Assembly: GCA_018812385.1 (NCBI GenBank)
Contig: JAHJDU010000441.1
Location: 1-22,088, forward strand
From: Pseudomonadota bacterium
GTDB taxonomy: Bacteria; Desulfobacterota; Desulfobacteria; Desulfobacterales; Desulfobacteraceae
DNA: 22,088 nt
Direction: 5' to 3'
The position numbers and the translations under genes are program-made. Shown here piece after piece: positions 9,073 through 17,553 of this stretch (position 1 is the first letter of the stretch; every line of letters begins with the position of its first letter). Under the pieces are notes generated by a model. The model was not told where the DNA came from, ran no database searches, and was given only the letters and a program-made list of their open reading frames with translations.

Positions 9073-9120
9073 TTGTTCCCCTCTCCCCGGGGGGTGAAAT
9101 CCCTCAGTTTTATATAGTAA

Positions 9121-10119
9121 TCAAATATAATTATTTTTTTTCCAGAATTCCGGATCTGCATTTTCCTTCCAGTCAGAGCCGAATCTATCATTAAAAAATT
9201 TTTCGAGTCGGAAAAACCATCTGTTTGTCTTGTGACCACCTTCCTGATGGTTCGTTAAAATATCATTCAGAAAAGTTTTAATTTCCAATAGTTTTTCTTT
9301 TGGGATATAAGCCTGAGCCCCTTTTTTGATGGATTTGATGAAATTTTCAGGATTAAGGGCATGGGCGGTGAGCATCAGTGTGGGAATATTTTTGTTCTTT
9401 GCAATTTCCAATAATTCATATCCGTTTACACCCATTATGTCGAGAACAACCGCATCATATGTCTCTTTTTGCAGAAGGTCATTTGCAGTTTCAAAATCAA
9501 GGGCAGTATCCACAATACACATATCCAGTATTTCTATAATTGATTCAAGAATATCAGGTTCATCATCAACAGCCAGTATTTTTTTCCCATTTAAAAATTC
9601 GACTGTGTTTAATTTTAAATCCACAATAAATACACACCTGTCAAAACCTTTTGAAACACATTCAACTTCAGAGGCAGTACTGTCTTGATTAAAAATTACC
9701 GATGCCATTCCACCAACAACCCCTCTAATTAAATCACAGGTCCCTTTTGATGATTTTTCATAAGATCTGACAAAAGGAGAATTTTCCACTGAAACACGGA
9801 TGATTCCTTTTTCAACATCAAAATGGGTAAGAGTGAGACAACCCCATCCTATTTCAGTTCCCATTCTCATCATGAATTCTATGATCTGCTTGTCTGAGAA
9901 CTTGAAAACTTCTTTATATTTTTTTGAAGACAGGTATCCGCCCCTGAATCCTCCTTGATAGAACCCTTCCTTTGCTTTTTCTCCTAAAGATTTTTCCATC
10001 TCTTTTTGAAAGGCTATAATAGTTTCAGGCCTGATTAACAGATATCGCACACCCTTATAGGTTAAGGCTCCTGATGTTTTATCATATTCAAGATCATTCA
10101 ATATCGAATTTTTTGACAT
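9121..10119 (-). CDS. V4R ligand-sensing domain fused to a response-regulator receiver domain
   Basis: A 332-residue two-domain regulator. Residues about 20-168 look like a V4R (4-vinyl reductase) domain, the small-molecule sensing fold found in XylR/DmpR-type activators of aromatic catabolism. It has conserved-looking Cys128, Cys154 and Cys162 (ECVSKGFDRC) that might bind metal. Residues 179-290 are a receiver domain: the acidic pair Asp185/Asp186, phospho-acceptor Asp227 in VVLDIMG, Thr251 and Lys274. A 40-residue polar tail rich in Trp/Phe follows (WFFRLEKFF, residues 301-309). There is no DNA-binding or output domain and no partner kinase alongside. Its ATG overlaps the stop of the preceding gene (TAATG), which implies translational coupling. 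It may be a ligand-sensing adaptor for phosphotransfer or protein-protein control (inference). Confidence 0.8.
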   Translation of the reverse strand: MSKNSILNDLEYDKTSGALTYKGVRYLLIRPETIIAFQKEMEKSLGEKAKEGFYQGGFRGGYLSSKKYKEVFKFSDKQIIEFMMRMGTEIGWGCLTLTHFDVEKGIIRVSVENSPFVRSYEKSSKGTCDLIRGVVGGMASVIFNQDSTASEVECVSKGFDRCVFIVDLKLNTVEFLNGKKILAVDDEPDILESIIEILDMCIVDTALDFETANDLLQKETYDAVVLDIMGVNGYELLEIAKNKNIPTLMLTAHALNPENFIKSIKKGAQAYIPKEKLLEIKTFLNDILTNHQEGGHKTNRWFFRLEKFFNDRFGSDWKENADPEFWKKNNYI

Positions 10120-11369
10120 TATTTTTCCTTTTTTAGGATCATAGTTATGGCATCAACAGGGCACACGCTTGCACATGTCTCACAACCGAGGCATTGTGAC
10201 TCATCATCAATAATCGCTTTCCCGCCTACGAGGCTTATAGCCCTCCTCTCGAGACCGCAGTGCGCTGGCTTTGTACATAAGCCGCAACCATTACATTTCT
10301 CAGCAGCAATGCTGGCTACAGCATCAAGAACCGTTATTTCAGAAGGCGTTAGTGCGAACTTGTCTAAAAAAACCCCCTTGAAATCTTCAATGGAACTGTA
10401 GCCGCTCTCATCCATGAACTTTTTCAATCCTTTTTGCATATCCTTTAAAATACCGAAACCATGGATCATGAAAGCCGTGCAAATCGCGGTTGCGGATGCA
10501 CCGCACATGATCATTTCCACGGCATGTTTCCAGTTCATTATGCCGCCACATCCCAGTATTGGTGTACCCAAAGATCTTGCAGATCTCATTACGTAACCCT
10601 CTGCTATTATTCTTAAGGGATCCCCTGTCAGGCACAGGGCTAAATTCTTATCTGCGCTTACAAATTCTTCCCCCATCTTATTGGTATCGTATATATTTAT
10701 GGCTGAAGGCATTACACCCATTCCAGCATTGCCTATATCAATAATGTCAGCACCTGCTCGCTCCATTGCCTTGACTAACGAAGGCACATTTAAATTTTCA
10801 TAAGCGATTTTCCCCATTACTGGAACATCGATAACTTTTTTTACGCTTCTAATAGTTTCATATACAAATCTCGGGTAATTCGCTGCCGTTTCATCAAGAA
10901 AATACTCTCCTGATTTTGCCGTCTCTTCAGTCTCACCAAAATGAACAGGCAAATTACCTGTAGTATTCAGTTCTATGAAATCAGCCCCACTTTCAAACAG
11001 TATCCTGGAAGCCTTTGTTACGAGCTCTTTTTCTTCTTCGGTTGGCCGCATAACAAAAATATTTGCCCCGATAGGAATCCTGGTCTCCTTCTTGGCTTCT
11101 AAAATCAACCTCTGAGCATCCTCCAAACCAAGCCTCCGAAATCCAGCTATTGCACTCAGCGTTCCTTTCTTTAAGTCTACGCGAAACCGGGGCTTTCTCG
11201 TCAGCCCGGCTGCACCGGATAGAGGTATGCATCCTTTTATAATGAAAGCTGCAGCCCCATAATGTTCAGCTTCCCTTATTTGTCCTATGTGGCATCCAAT
11301 ATCAGATGCCGCAACCACAAAAGGATTCTTAAGCTCTAAGCCACCTATATTAACTTGTAAGTTTGCCAT
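10119..11369 (-). CDS. Dihydroorotate dehydrogenase-like flavoprotein with C-terminal 2[4Fe-4S] ferredoxin domain
   Basis: A 416-residue protein with an FMN-binding TIM barrel (residues about 1-320) of the dihydroorotate/dihydropyrimidine dehydrogenase (PreA) superfamily, plus a bacterial ferredoxin tail with Cys359, 362, 365, 371 and Cys393, 396, 399, 403. Barrel marks are the N-terminal LELKNPFVVAASDIG, PIGANIFVMRP, VPVMGKI, and the FMN-phosphate region PILGCGGIMNWKHAVEMIMCGASA. The loop that carries the catalytic Cys/Ser in DHODs (N-x-S-C-P-N) reads ELNTTGN (133-139) here, so the usual base seems to be missing. It is therefore probably not a true pyrimidine enzyme but a relative that passes electrons between a substrate and ferredoxin. 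It is followed by the V4R regulator with a one-base overlap, and is preceded by the TRAP large subunit. Confidence 0.85.
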   Translation of the reverse strand: MANLQVNIGGLELKNPFVVAASDIGCHIGQIREAEHYGAAAFIIKGCIPLSGAAGLTRKPRFRVDLKKGTLSAIAGFRRLGLEDAQRLILEAKKETRIPIGANIFVMRPTEEEKELVTKASRILFESGADFIELNTTGNLPVHFGETEETAKSGEYFLDETAANYPRFVYETIRSVKKVIDVPVMGKIAYENLNVPSLVKAMERAGADIIDIGNAGMGVMPSAINIYDTNKMGEEFVSADKNLALCLTGDPLRIIAEGYVMRSARSLGTPILGCGGIMNWKHAVEMIMCGASATAICTAFMIHGFGILKDMQKGLKKFMDESGYSSIEDFKGVFLDKFALTPSEITVLDAVASIAAEKCNGCGLCTKPAHCGLERRAISLVGGKAIIDDESQCLGCETCASVCPVDAITMILKKEK

Positions 11370-11390
11370 TTAAAATACGTCTTAAAATTT

Positions 11391-12704
11391 TTATTTCATT
11401 AAATTTGGCAGATATAATGCAAGCGCCGGAAATATCATAATCAAGGCCATCACAATGGCATCGCAGGCCAGAAAAGGCAGTCCTGCTCTGTATATATCCC
11501 CCATTGTCGTATTTGATGGGGCCACGCCTTTCATGACAAATAACACAAGACCAAAAGGAGGTGTTGTCGTTGCCATTTCCATATTAATAAGCATAATCGT
11601 ATTAAACCAGATCGGATCAAATCCCAAATTATTAATTATGGGAATATAAACTGGCAAGGTGACCATCATGATTGTCAGAGGTTCCATGAAAACCCCCATG
11701 AAAAGAAGAATTATCTGCATGAAAATTAAAATGAACATAGGATGCATATTCAGGTTGCCGGCTAATTTTACCATTCCTGAACTAGCCCCGCTAAAGGCGA
11801 GAATCTGAGAAAATGCCATGGCTCCTGCCATAATCATAAACATCATGACAGTGACCTTAAGAGTGCTGGATATGGATCGAGCCATAATCTTCCAGTCCCA
11901 GCCTTTGTATATAAGCGCAAGAATGAAACATCCAAGAGCCCCGGTGGCAGCAGATTCCGTCGGTGTGGCTACACCTAAAAACATTAAACCGATCACTAAA
12001 AAAATAATCAAACCCAGGGGGAGGACATATTTACAGGTTAGGACAATTTTTTCAAAAAATTGAACTTTTTCAACTTCATAAGATGGTGCCAGATCAGGTT
12101 GTAAAATACACCTGATGATAACATAAGCAGCATAAAAAAATGCCATTATAATTCCCGGCACGATGATTGCCATCAGCATATCTCCGACTGAATTTCTGCT
12201 CAGAGATGCCAACAATACTGCCAGGGCGCTGGGTGGAATCATGATGGCAAGTCCACCGCTGCCTAAGATCGGCCCGATACTCATTTGTTTTTTATAACCT
12301 CTTTTTTCCATCTCCGGCACCAGTGCAGAACCCAACATGGCACATCCGGCCATTGCTGACCCGGACAATGTAGAAAACAAAGTACCCCCACCTATGGCCA
12401 GTATGCTTAGTCGACCTGGTATACGTCCCAGCCATTTATCAAGAGTGTCCATCATTTTTTGAGCAATCCCTGAAAGGAACATAATCTCACCCATGAGTAT
12501 AAATAAAGGAACGGGGAGAAGGGCAAAAGAAGCTATAGATCTGTAAATACTCCTGATAAGCTGTTCAAGACCAGATTCACCGCCCCAGAAAATATAAACC
12601 CCTATTATATTAATAAAAAGGAATGAAAATGCCACGGGAACTCCAATGATAAACAAGAACATCAGACAGGAGAAAATAATAATAAGGGTCATCCACCATT
12701 CCAT
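11391..12704 (-). CDS. dctM: TRAP transporter large permease subunit (DctM)
   Basis: The 437-residue large membrane subunit of a tripartite ATP-independent periplasmic (TRAP) transporter, which uses an ion gradient, commonly sodium, to import organic acids delivered by a binding protein. Hydrophobic segments run the whole length, as expected for the 12-helix family. Typical DctM stretches are VPLFILMGEIMFLSG, GGGTLFSTLSGSAMAGCAMLG, GSGGLAIMIPPSALAVLLA, GVATPTESAATGALG and TTTPPFGLVLFVMKG. It follows dctQ after 24 bases and belongs with the binding protein at 13330-14313. The substrate class, a carboxylate, is inferred from the family and the catabolic context. Confidence 0.95.
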   Translation of the reverse strand: MEWWMTLIIIFSCLMFLFIIGVPVAFSFLFINIIGVYIFWGGESGLEQLIRSIYRSIASFALLPVPLFILMGEIMFLSGIAQKMMDTLDKWLGRIPGRLSILAIGGGTLFSTLSGSAMAGCAMLGSALVPEMEKRGYKKQMSIGPILGSGGLAIMIPPSALAVLLASLSRNSVGDMLMAIIVPGIIMAFFYAAYVIIRCILQPDLAPSYEVEKVQFFEKIVLTCKYVLPLGLIIFLVIGLMFLGVATPTESAATGALGCFILALIYKGWDWKIMARSISSTLKVTVMMFMIMAGAMAFSQILAFSGASSGMVKLAGNLNMHPMFILIFMQIILLFMGVFMEPLTIMMVTLPVYIPIINNLGFDPIWFNTIMLINMEMATTTPPFGLVLFVMKGVAPSNTTMGDIYRAGLPFLACDAIVMALIMIFPALALYLPNLMK

Positions 12705-12728
12705 AACAAAAAACCTCTACATTTCAAA

Positions 12729-13238
12729 TTAAGATTTAACTTTGTTTGATTCGATTATAAATCCGGCAATATACTTTAATGTTCTTCTTATAAATTGAAT
12801 AGAAAGCATCAGGCAGCCTATGGGAATAACAATTATGATCAAGGCCATAGGTATCTCCAGGGCAGTTGGCGTATAAATACCTTTTTGTAATGATTGCAGG
12901 GCTACTTTAAAACCATACCCTGTCAGGGTAATAGAGACAAATATGCCAATAATAGAGCTGATTATTCCTATAAAAGCCATATACTTCGGTTTGAGGCGAG
13001 TCAGGATAATATCCACCTTTACATGCCCTCCCTCGCGCAACACCCATGCTGAACCAAAAAATGCAATATATAAAAGCATGATCTCTGTAACTTCGGTGAC
13101 CCAAATCAGGGAGTCATTAAAAAAAGTTCTTAAAACAACTTCGAGACAGACCGATAGCATTATAAAAACAAGCATAATGCCTGCCATAAACATCATGATA
13201 TCAAGCACTCGATCAAATATTGCCATGGTTTTTTTCAT
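12729..13238 (-). CDS. dctQ: TRAP transporter small permease subunit (DctQ)
   Basis: A 169-residue membrane protein with four hydrophobic segments (residues about 13-35, 47-67, 86-108 and 128-150), the layout of DctQ. The segment ITEIMLLYIAFFGSAWVLREGGHVKVDII is the family's most recognisable part (shown around residues 45-75 as EIMLLYIAFFGSAWVLREG and VKVDI). It scaffolds DctM for uptake across the inner membrane. It is separated from the upstream binding-protein gene by a strong stem-loop at 13266-13302 and lies directly before dctM. Confidence 0.93.
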   Translation of the reverse strand: MKKTMAIFDRVLDIMMFMAGIMLVFIMLSVCLEVVLRTFFNDSLIWVTEVTEIMLLYIAFFGSAWVLREGGHVKVDIILTRLKPKYMAFIGIISSIIGIFVSITLTGYGFKVALQSLQKGIYTPTALEIPMALIIIVIPIGCLMLSIQFIRRTLKYIAGFIIESNKVKS

Positions 13239-13265
13239 TATTTTACCGCCTGCTTTGATGTGACA

Positions 13266-13302
13266 ACATTGGTCTGCCTCTAAAAAACAGGCAGACCAAT
13301 GT
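13266..13302 (-). promoter_or_regulatory. Perfect 14-bp stem-loop between binding-protein and permease genes
   Basis: ACATTGGTCTGCCT (13266-13279) pairs exactly with AGGCAGACCAATGT (13289-13302) across a 9-base loop. On the minus-strand mRNA no U-run follows the stem, so it is not a standard terminator. It is better explained as a 3' protecting or processing structure, or partial attenuator, that keeps binding-protein mRNA more abundant than permease mRNA, a known arrangement in binding-protein transporters (inference). Confidence 0.7.
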
Positions 13303-13329
13303 ATAAAATTAAAAGGTTAATTTTTAAAG

Positions 13330-14313
13330 TTAATTTCCTGTTAACCTTTTAAGATCAGAAACAAGATCCGGTACCTTTTTCGCCAAATCTTCCCATTCGG
13401 CCTCATATGCTGCGTCATAGTATTTTTTGTTTTCAGCAGAAGTAAATTTAATCCGCTTTATGCCTATCTCATCGTATTTTTTCCATTCTTCCTTTATCTG
13501 CTCTTTAAAATATGCCTCCATCTCCGGTTCAAATTTTATTGTGATATCCATAATTTTGTCCTGCACTGTTTTGTCAAGGCCGTTCCACACATCGAGATTC
13601 ATCAGGATAAGTGTATTTTGTCGGGTATAAAAAGGGATATCAATAATATACTTACAATTCTTTAACCATCCCCAGTCTCTCGGGCCTAGAGTTGAAAAAC
13701 CAAATCCTTGAACCAGATTTCGTTCCAGTGAAGTAAAGGTATCACCGAATTTCACAGTAACGGGAATCATTCCTAATTTTTTCATAAACCGGTCATAAAG
13801 AGCTGAAGTTCTCATCTTAATTCCTTTCAGATCTTCAAGAGTCTTCACCGGCTTATTAACCCTTAAGTAGAAAGGATCATACAACCAGGCCCCAATATAT
13901 TTCATTCCGATTTTTTTATGCCGCTCATCCATATACTCATAAAATCCGCCTGGTTTACGTTCCTCTGCTATGGATAGCTTTGATAAGGTAAACGCATTAA
14001 CCTCCGGTGCAAGGGGGGCATAATATGCTGTTGGATTGAAAATAATCTGTACAATATTATTCTGTAGTGACTCTGCTTGATCAAAGCCCGGAATGACTTC
14101 ACCGCCGCCTAACCAATCTATTTCTATTGCATCATTGCATTCTTTATTAACTCGATCCACCCATACATGGACCATTTTAGTGAGCGGATGGTCCTTTGGT
14201 AAAAAGCTGACTGCCTTAAGTTTTTGTGACTTTGCCATGGCAGCCGAATTGAACCCCAAACAAAAGACAACCATAAACACAACAAACAGTGAGTAAAATT
14301 TAAACTTTTTCAT
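13330..14313 (-). CDS. dctP: TRAP transporter periplasmic solute-binding protein (DctP family), system 1
   Basis: A 327-residue periplasmic binding protein. A Sec signal peptide covers residues 1-27 (KK start, hydrophobic core, likely cut after AMA). The mature part has the DctP fold: HPLTKMVHVWVDRVNKEC, AYYAPLAPEVNAFTLSKL, and the hinge motif LKGIKMRTSALYDRFMK. The Arg in that motif matches the conserved Arg that salt-bridges the substrate carboxylate in this family. FTSLERNLVQGFGFS follows. It pairs with dctQ and dctM downstream and comes after a second, different binding protein. A carboxylic acid ligand is expected; its identity is unknown. The ATG has a GGGGAGGAACG ribosome site. Confidence 0.93.
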   Translation of the reverse strand: MKKFKFYSLFVVFMVVFCLGFNSAAMAKSQKLKAVSFLPKDHPLTKMVHVWVDRVNKECNDAIEIDWLGGGEVIPGFDQAESLQNNIVQIIFNPTAYYAPLAPEVNAFTLSKLSIAEERKPGGFYEYMDERHKKIGMKYIGAWLYDPFYLRVNKPVKTLEDLKGIKMRTSALYDRFMKKLGMIPVTVKFGDTFTSLERNLVQGFGFSTLGPRDWGWLKNCKYIIDIPFYTRQNTLILMNLDVWNGLDKTVQDKIMDITIKFEPEMEAYFKEQIKEEWKKYDEIGIKRIKFTSAENKKYYDAAYEAEWEDLAKKVPDLVSDLKRLTGN

Positions 14314-14443
14314 TTCGTTCCTCCCCAGTATTAAAAATAAAATTTAAGTTGAATCTTTCTCTCCCCTATCCATAAAATTATAATTTTGTTATTCATGCTT
14401 TTTTAATTTTCAAACCTTCGCAACAGCAGGGATATAATAAAAT

Positions 14444-15451
14444 CTATCGAGCTTCGTACAACAACTCCAGGATTTTTTTTGCCTGTTCTCCATAACCTTT
14501 GTCAGTACATTTTTTAATCCATTCGGCATAAGCTGGTCTGAGAGGTTCGCTCCAAGCTTGTTTTTCTTCCTCTGTCAGTATCTTAATTGTTCCTACCTCT
14601 CCCAACTTTTGCAGACTTTTTTTATCAAATTCTTTCATTACCCCTAAAGACCGTTTTTCCGTCTCTATTGATACTTCCATCAGGATTTTCTGGTTTTCCG
14701 GGGACAGATTGTTCCAGGTATCAAGATTAATAAAATTTACCCAGACAGTCCACCAGATAGGACCTACAGCATGTTTTGCAACTTCATAGTATTTTCTTGA
14801 ATACATAGAGCTCCATGAAGAAGAAAATGCATCAATTGCTCCCTTAGCCATGGCATCATACAGTTCTGCAGATGCAATTTTAATTGGAGTTGCACCCCAG
14901 GCTGCTAAACTTGCCATGGCTCCTGGTACCGGGGCTCTGATCTTCAGGCCTTTAATATCATCAAGGGATTCAATTTTAATGTTCCCACATATACCGTTAC
15001 CGCCATAGGCACTGTAATAAAGAAGCTTGACATTTTTTTCCCGAAACAAAGGTTCCAGAATTGCATGGACGTCATCTCTTGCCCGGAACCAGTGATCCAT
15101 ATCCTCGATTACCAGAAAATAATCTGAGAAACTGAAAACAGGATTGTGTCCGCCCCAATGCCCTAAGGAGGTAAGACCCATTTCAACTGCTCCCATGGTA
15201 GCCGCATCGATTCCGTTTTGGTATCCAAAAAGCTGGCCGCCGGGATAGATCTCTACTTTAACATCTCCTTTAGTTTTTTTCTCAACTTCTGCAGCAAAAA
15301 AGGGTAACAAATCAGAACCGAAATAGTGAGACGCTGTCATCCCTGTGAAATACCGTAATTTGACCGGGCTTTTAGCGTGTACTGTTACACACATGAAAAA
15401 TCCTGCAAGGACTGTTAAAAATACACAAAGAAATTTTTTTTTGGTCATCAT
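14444..15451 (-). CDS. TRAP transporter periplasmic solute-binding protein (DctP family), system 2
   Basis: A 335-residue binding protein with a signal peptide (residues 1-26, MMTKKK then a hydrophobic core, cut likely after VHA). It is clearly different from the binding protein at 13330-14313, so this is not a recent tandem copy. Family marks are the LKGLKIRAPVPGAMASLAAWGATP hinge (shown in part as LKGLKIRAPVP), with the carboxylate-binding Arg in KIRAP, then SAELYDAMAKGAIDAFSS and GPIWWTVWVNFINLDTWNNL. It follows the fused permease at 15609-17528, which is its likely partner. AAGGAGTC stands before the ATG. An aromatic or other hydrophobic carboxylate ligand is possible but not shown. Confidence 0.92.
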   Translation of the reverse strand: MMTKKKFLCVFLTVLAGFFMCVTVHAKSPVKLRYFTGMTASHYFGSDLLPFFAAEVEKKTKGDVKVEIYPGGQLFGYQNGIDAATMGAVEMGLTSLGHWGGHNPVFSFSDYFLVIEDMDHWFRARDDVHAILEPLFREKNVKLLYYSAYGGNGICGNIKIESLDDIKGLKIRAPVPGAMASLAAWGATPIKIASAELYDAMAKGAIDAFSSSWSSMYSRKYYEVAKHAVGPIWWTVWVNFINLDTWNNLSPENQKILMEVSIETEKRSLGVMKEFDKKSLQKLGEVGTIKILTEEEKQAWSEPLRPAYAEWIKKCTDKGYGEQAKKILELLYEAR

Positions 15452-15500
15452 TTTTGACTCCTTTTTAATTTAAATATATGAGTTCTTTATCCCATCTTTT

Positions 15501-15523
15501 TTACCTGAGGTTATCCCAGGTAA
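15501..15523. promoter_or_regulatory. Inverted repeat between fused TRAP permease and its binding protein
   Basis: TTACCTG (15501-15507) and CAGGTAA (15517-15523) form a 7-bp stem with a 9-base loop in the 157-base spacer. No U-run follows on the minus-strand mRNA, so it is not a terminator. It may be an mRNA processing or stability element or a protein site. The rest of this spacer holds nothing I recognise. Confidence 0.35.
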
Positions 15524-15608
15524 CTATTTAGATGTATGCCTTGTTCTTTGGTTTGATCATTTTTACTTTTTTTCATATCCGAACCATTCATGCACATTCT
15601 CTATTCTC

Positions 15609-17528
15609 TTATTGTATCATCAGAGAAGGAAGCCAGGTTGCCAATTGTGGAAAAAGTATCAGTATAAATAAAGCGAGCACCATTATCATTATAAAAGGAA
15701 AAGTTCCTCGTATTATCGTTTCCATGCTAAAATTTGACAGGCCTTTGATAATAAACAGGTTTAGGCCGACGGGTGGTGTAAGAAGTCCTATTTCCAAGAC
15801 GATTATAAAGAAGACACCAAACCAGACAGAATTGAATCCGGCAGCCATGATAACAGGATAAAATACTGGAAGGGTTATAACCATAACGGATGCTGCATCC
15901 AAAAACATGCCTAAAACAACCAGCATAGCCGAAATAACAAGAAGCGTTTTAACCGGTGAAATCTGTGCGGCCTTAATAAACTCGACTAAATCAGCAGCAA
16001 TGCCAAGTTGAGAAGTAAGAGCTCCAAAGATTCTGGCTCCTACAATGATGATAAGAATCATTGAGCTTACCTTTGTGCCGATCAAAATAATCCCAAACAA
16101 TTGCCGCCATGTGACAGTTTTCATTATTAAAATTGTAATGATAATAGCATAAATAACCATAATAGCGGCAGCTTCCGTGGGTGTGAATATACCCATATAA
16201 ATTCCACCGAGTACAAATACAGGAGCAAACAAACCACATAAAGCCCGCTTAAATACGTTTAATTTATCCTTCCAGGTTACCTCTATTGTTTGTATTTGTT
16301 CCGGTGCCTGATCTTTTTCAAACAAAGAGTTTGCATTAATTTTTGCTCGAAGGAGAATATATAAACAATAAAACCCAAAGATCATGGCGGCAGGTATAAT
16401 ACCGGCAATAAACAATTGGCCTATGGATTCCTCTGTAATTACACCATATAAGACGTATCCGATGGAGGGAGGGATCACTGTGCCAATTGTAGAACCGGCA
16501 ACCACACCACTTGAAATTGATTTTTTATATCCATTGCTGATTAATATTGGCAGGGAAACTGCTGCGATAAGCGAAGTTGTCGCCACACTTGATCCGCTGA
16601 TAGCACAAAAAAAGCCACCAACCAGGATAGTTGAAATCAGTGGAGCTGAAATGAAATTACCGGCAAGGGATCTAAATAATAAAAAAACATCTTCAACGAT
16701 TTTCCCTTTTTCCATAATTATTCCGGCGATTATAAAAAGCGGTAAGCATGTCAATGGAAAACTTTCCACTGATTTATAAGCAAGGAACGGCAGTTGCCTT
16801 ATTGTTGATTCGCCTATCAATATATACATGCCAATACTGCCTACAAATCCCAGAGATAGGAAAACCGGCATTCCGCATAACAAGACCAAGAGAGCGATTA
16901 AGCATATTCCGATAATTTCATTTATATATAAAGTTATAATGAGGCCTAAGATTAATCCGGCAATAAAAATTCCCATGAAGACAAAGGGATTATTCCATTT
17001 GTCTTTAAAAAAATTTTTAATATTAAATAAATGAGAGGATTGAATTGATGATGATACAATTGTTCGAATTATTTGCAGGAAAAGCAGCAAAGATCCCAGG
17101 GTGATCGTTGATATAAGAATTCCCTTGGGTATTGGCGTCTCGGAAATGGTCATTGCTCCGGATGAAAAAGAGTTATTCGCCCATTCCCAGCTAACCCAGC
17201 CTAAGATGACAACAAAAAAAAGAGATACAGTGTATGTACTTAGCTTAAACCCTAACTTAGCACCATCGGATAAATGATTTAACAAAAAATCCACACTGAT
17301 ATGTTGACCTTCTCTCAATGTATATGCTGCTGAGAGAAAAGTAAAAATGATAAGAGAATACATAGACAGATCAAACAGTCCGGGAATGTGAATGCTGAGA
17401 AAGTACCTCGAGAAAACCTGCGTTGAAATAAATAATGAAAGCAATACCATCAGAACGACAGAAAGCAATCCCATTGCCGACAAAATTCTGTCTATGGAGC
17501 TATCTATAACTTTGTAGAGTCTTTTCAC
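15609..17528 (-). CDS. Fused TRAP permease (DctQ-DctM in one protein)
   Basis: A 639-residue membrane protein joining the small and large TRAP subunits. Residues about 1-165 are DctQ-like (four helices, with MYSLIIFTFLSAAYTLREG and ISVDFLLNHL). A linker at about 166-180 precedes a DctM-like part of about 460 residues with LPFLAYKSVESFPLTCLPLF, GGFFCAISGSSVATTSLIAA, GTVIPPSIGYVLYG, GIFTPTEAAAIMVI and LLTPPVGLNLFIIKGLS. The start codon is GTG at 17528: GGGGAAAATATA precedes it, and the ATGs just upstream run into a TAG. The natural fusion is well known in the TRAP family, so I do not read it as an artefact. Its partner is the binding protein directly downstream. Confidence 0.93.
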   Translation of the reverse strand: MKRLYKVIDSSIDRILSAMGLLSVVLMVLLSLFISTQVFSRYFLSIHIPGLFDLSMYSLIIFTFLSAAYTLREGQHISVDFLLNHLSDGAKLGFKLSTYTVSLFFVVILGWVSWEWANNSFSSGAMTISETPIPKGILISTITLGSLLLFLQIIRTIVSSSIQSSHLFNIKNFFKDKWNNPFVFMGIFIAGLILGLIITLYINEIIGICLIALLVLLCGMPVFLSLGFVGSIGMYILIGESTIRQLPFLAYKSVESFPLTCLPLFIIAGIIMEKGKIVEDVFLLFRSLAGNFISAPLISTILVGGFFCAISGSSVATTSLIAAVSLPILISNGYKKSISSGVVAGSTIGTVIPPSIGYVLYGVITEESIGQLFIAGIIPAAMIFGFYCLYILLRAKINANSLFEKDQAPEQIQTIEVTWKDKLNVFKRALCGLFAPVFVLGGIYMGIFTPTEAAAIMVIYAIIITILIMKTVTWRQLFGIILIGTKVSSMILIIIVGARIFGALTSQLGIAADLVEFIKAAQISPVKTLLVISAMLVVLGMFLDAASVMVITLPVFYPVIMAAGFNSVWFGVFFIIVLEIGLLTPPVGLNLFIIKGLSNFSMETIIRGTFPFIMIMVLALFILILFPQLATWLPSLMIQ

Positions 17529-17553
17529 TATATTTTCCCCATGACATTCATTA

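Noticed and set aside
13266..13302. Rho-independent terminator
   Set aside because: The stem is strong, but no U-run follows it in the minus-strand transcript and dctQ/dctM downstream clearly belong with the upstream binding protein.
14374..14387. AAAATTATAATTTT palindrome in the spacer between the two binding-protein genes
   Set aside because: It consists only of A and T in an AT-rich spacer, where such palindromes arise by chance; it has no resemblance to the shared operator.
15609..17528. Possible sequencing error joining two TRAP subunit genes
   Set aside because: Fused DctQM proteins are a normal branch of the family, and the linker and both halves read through cleanly in one frame.
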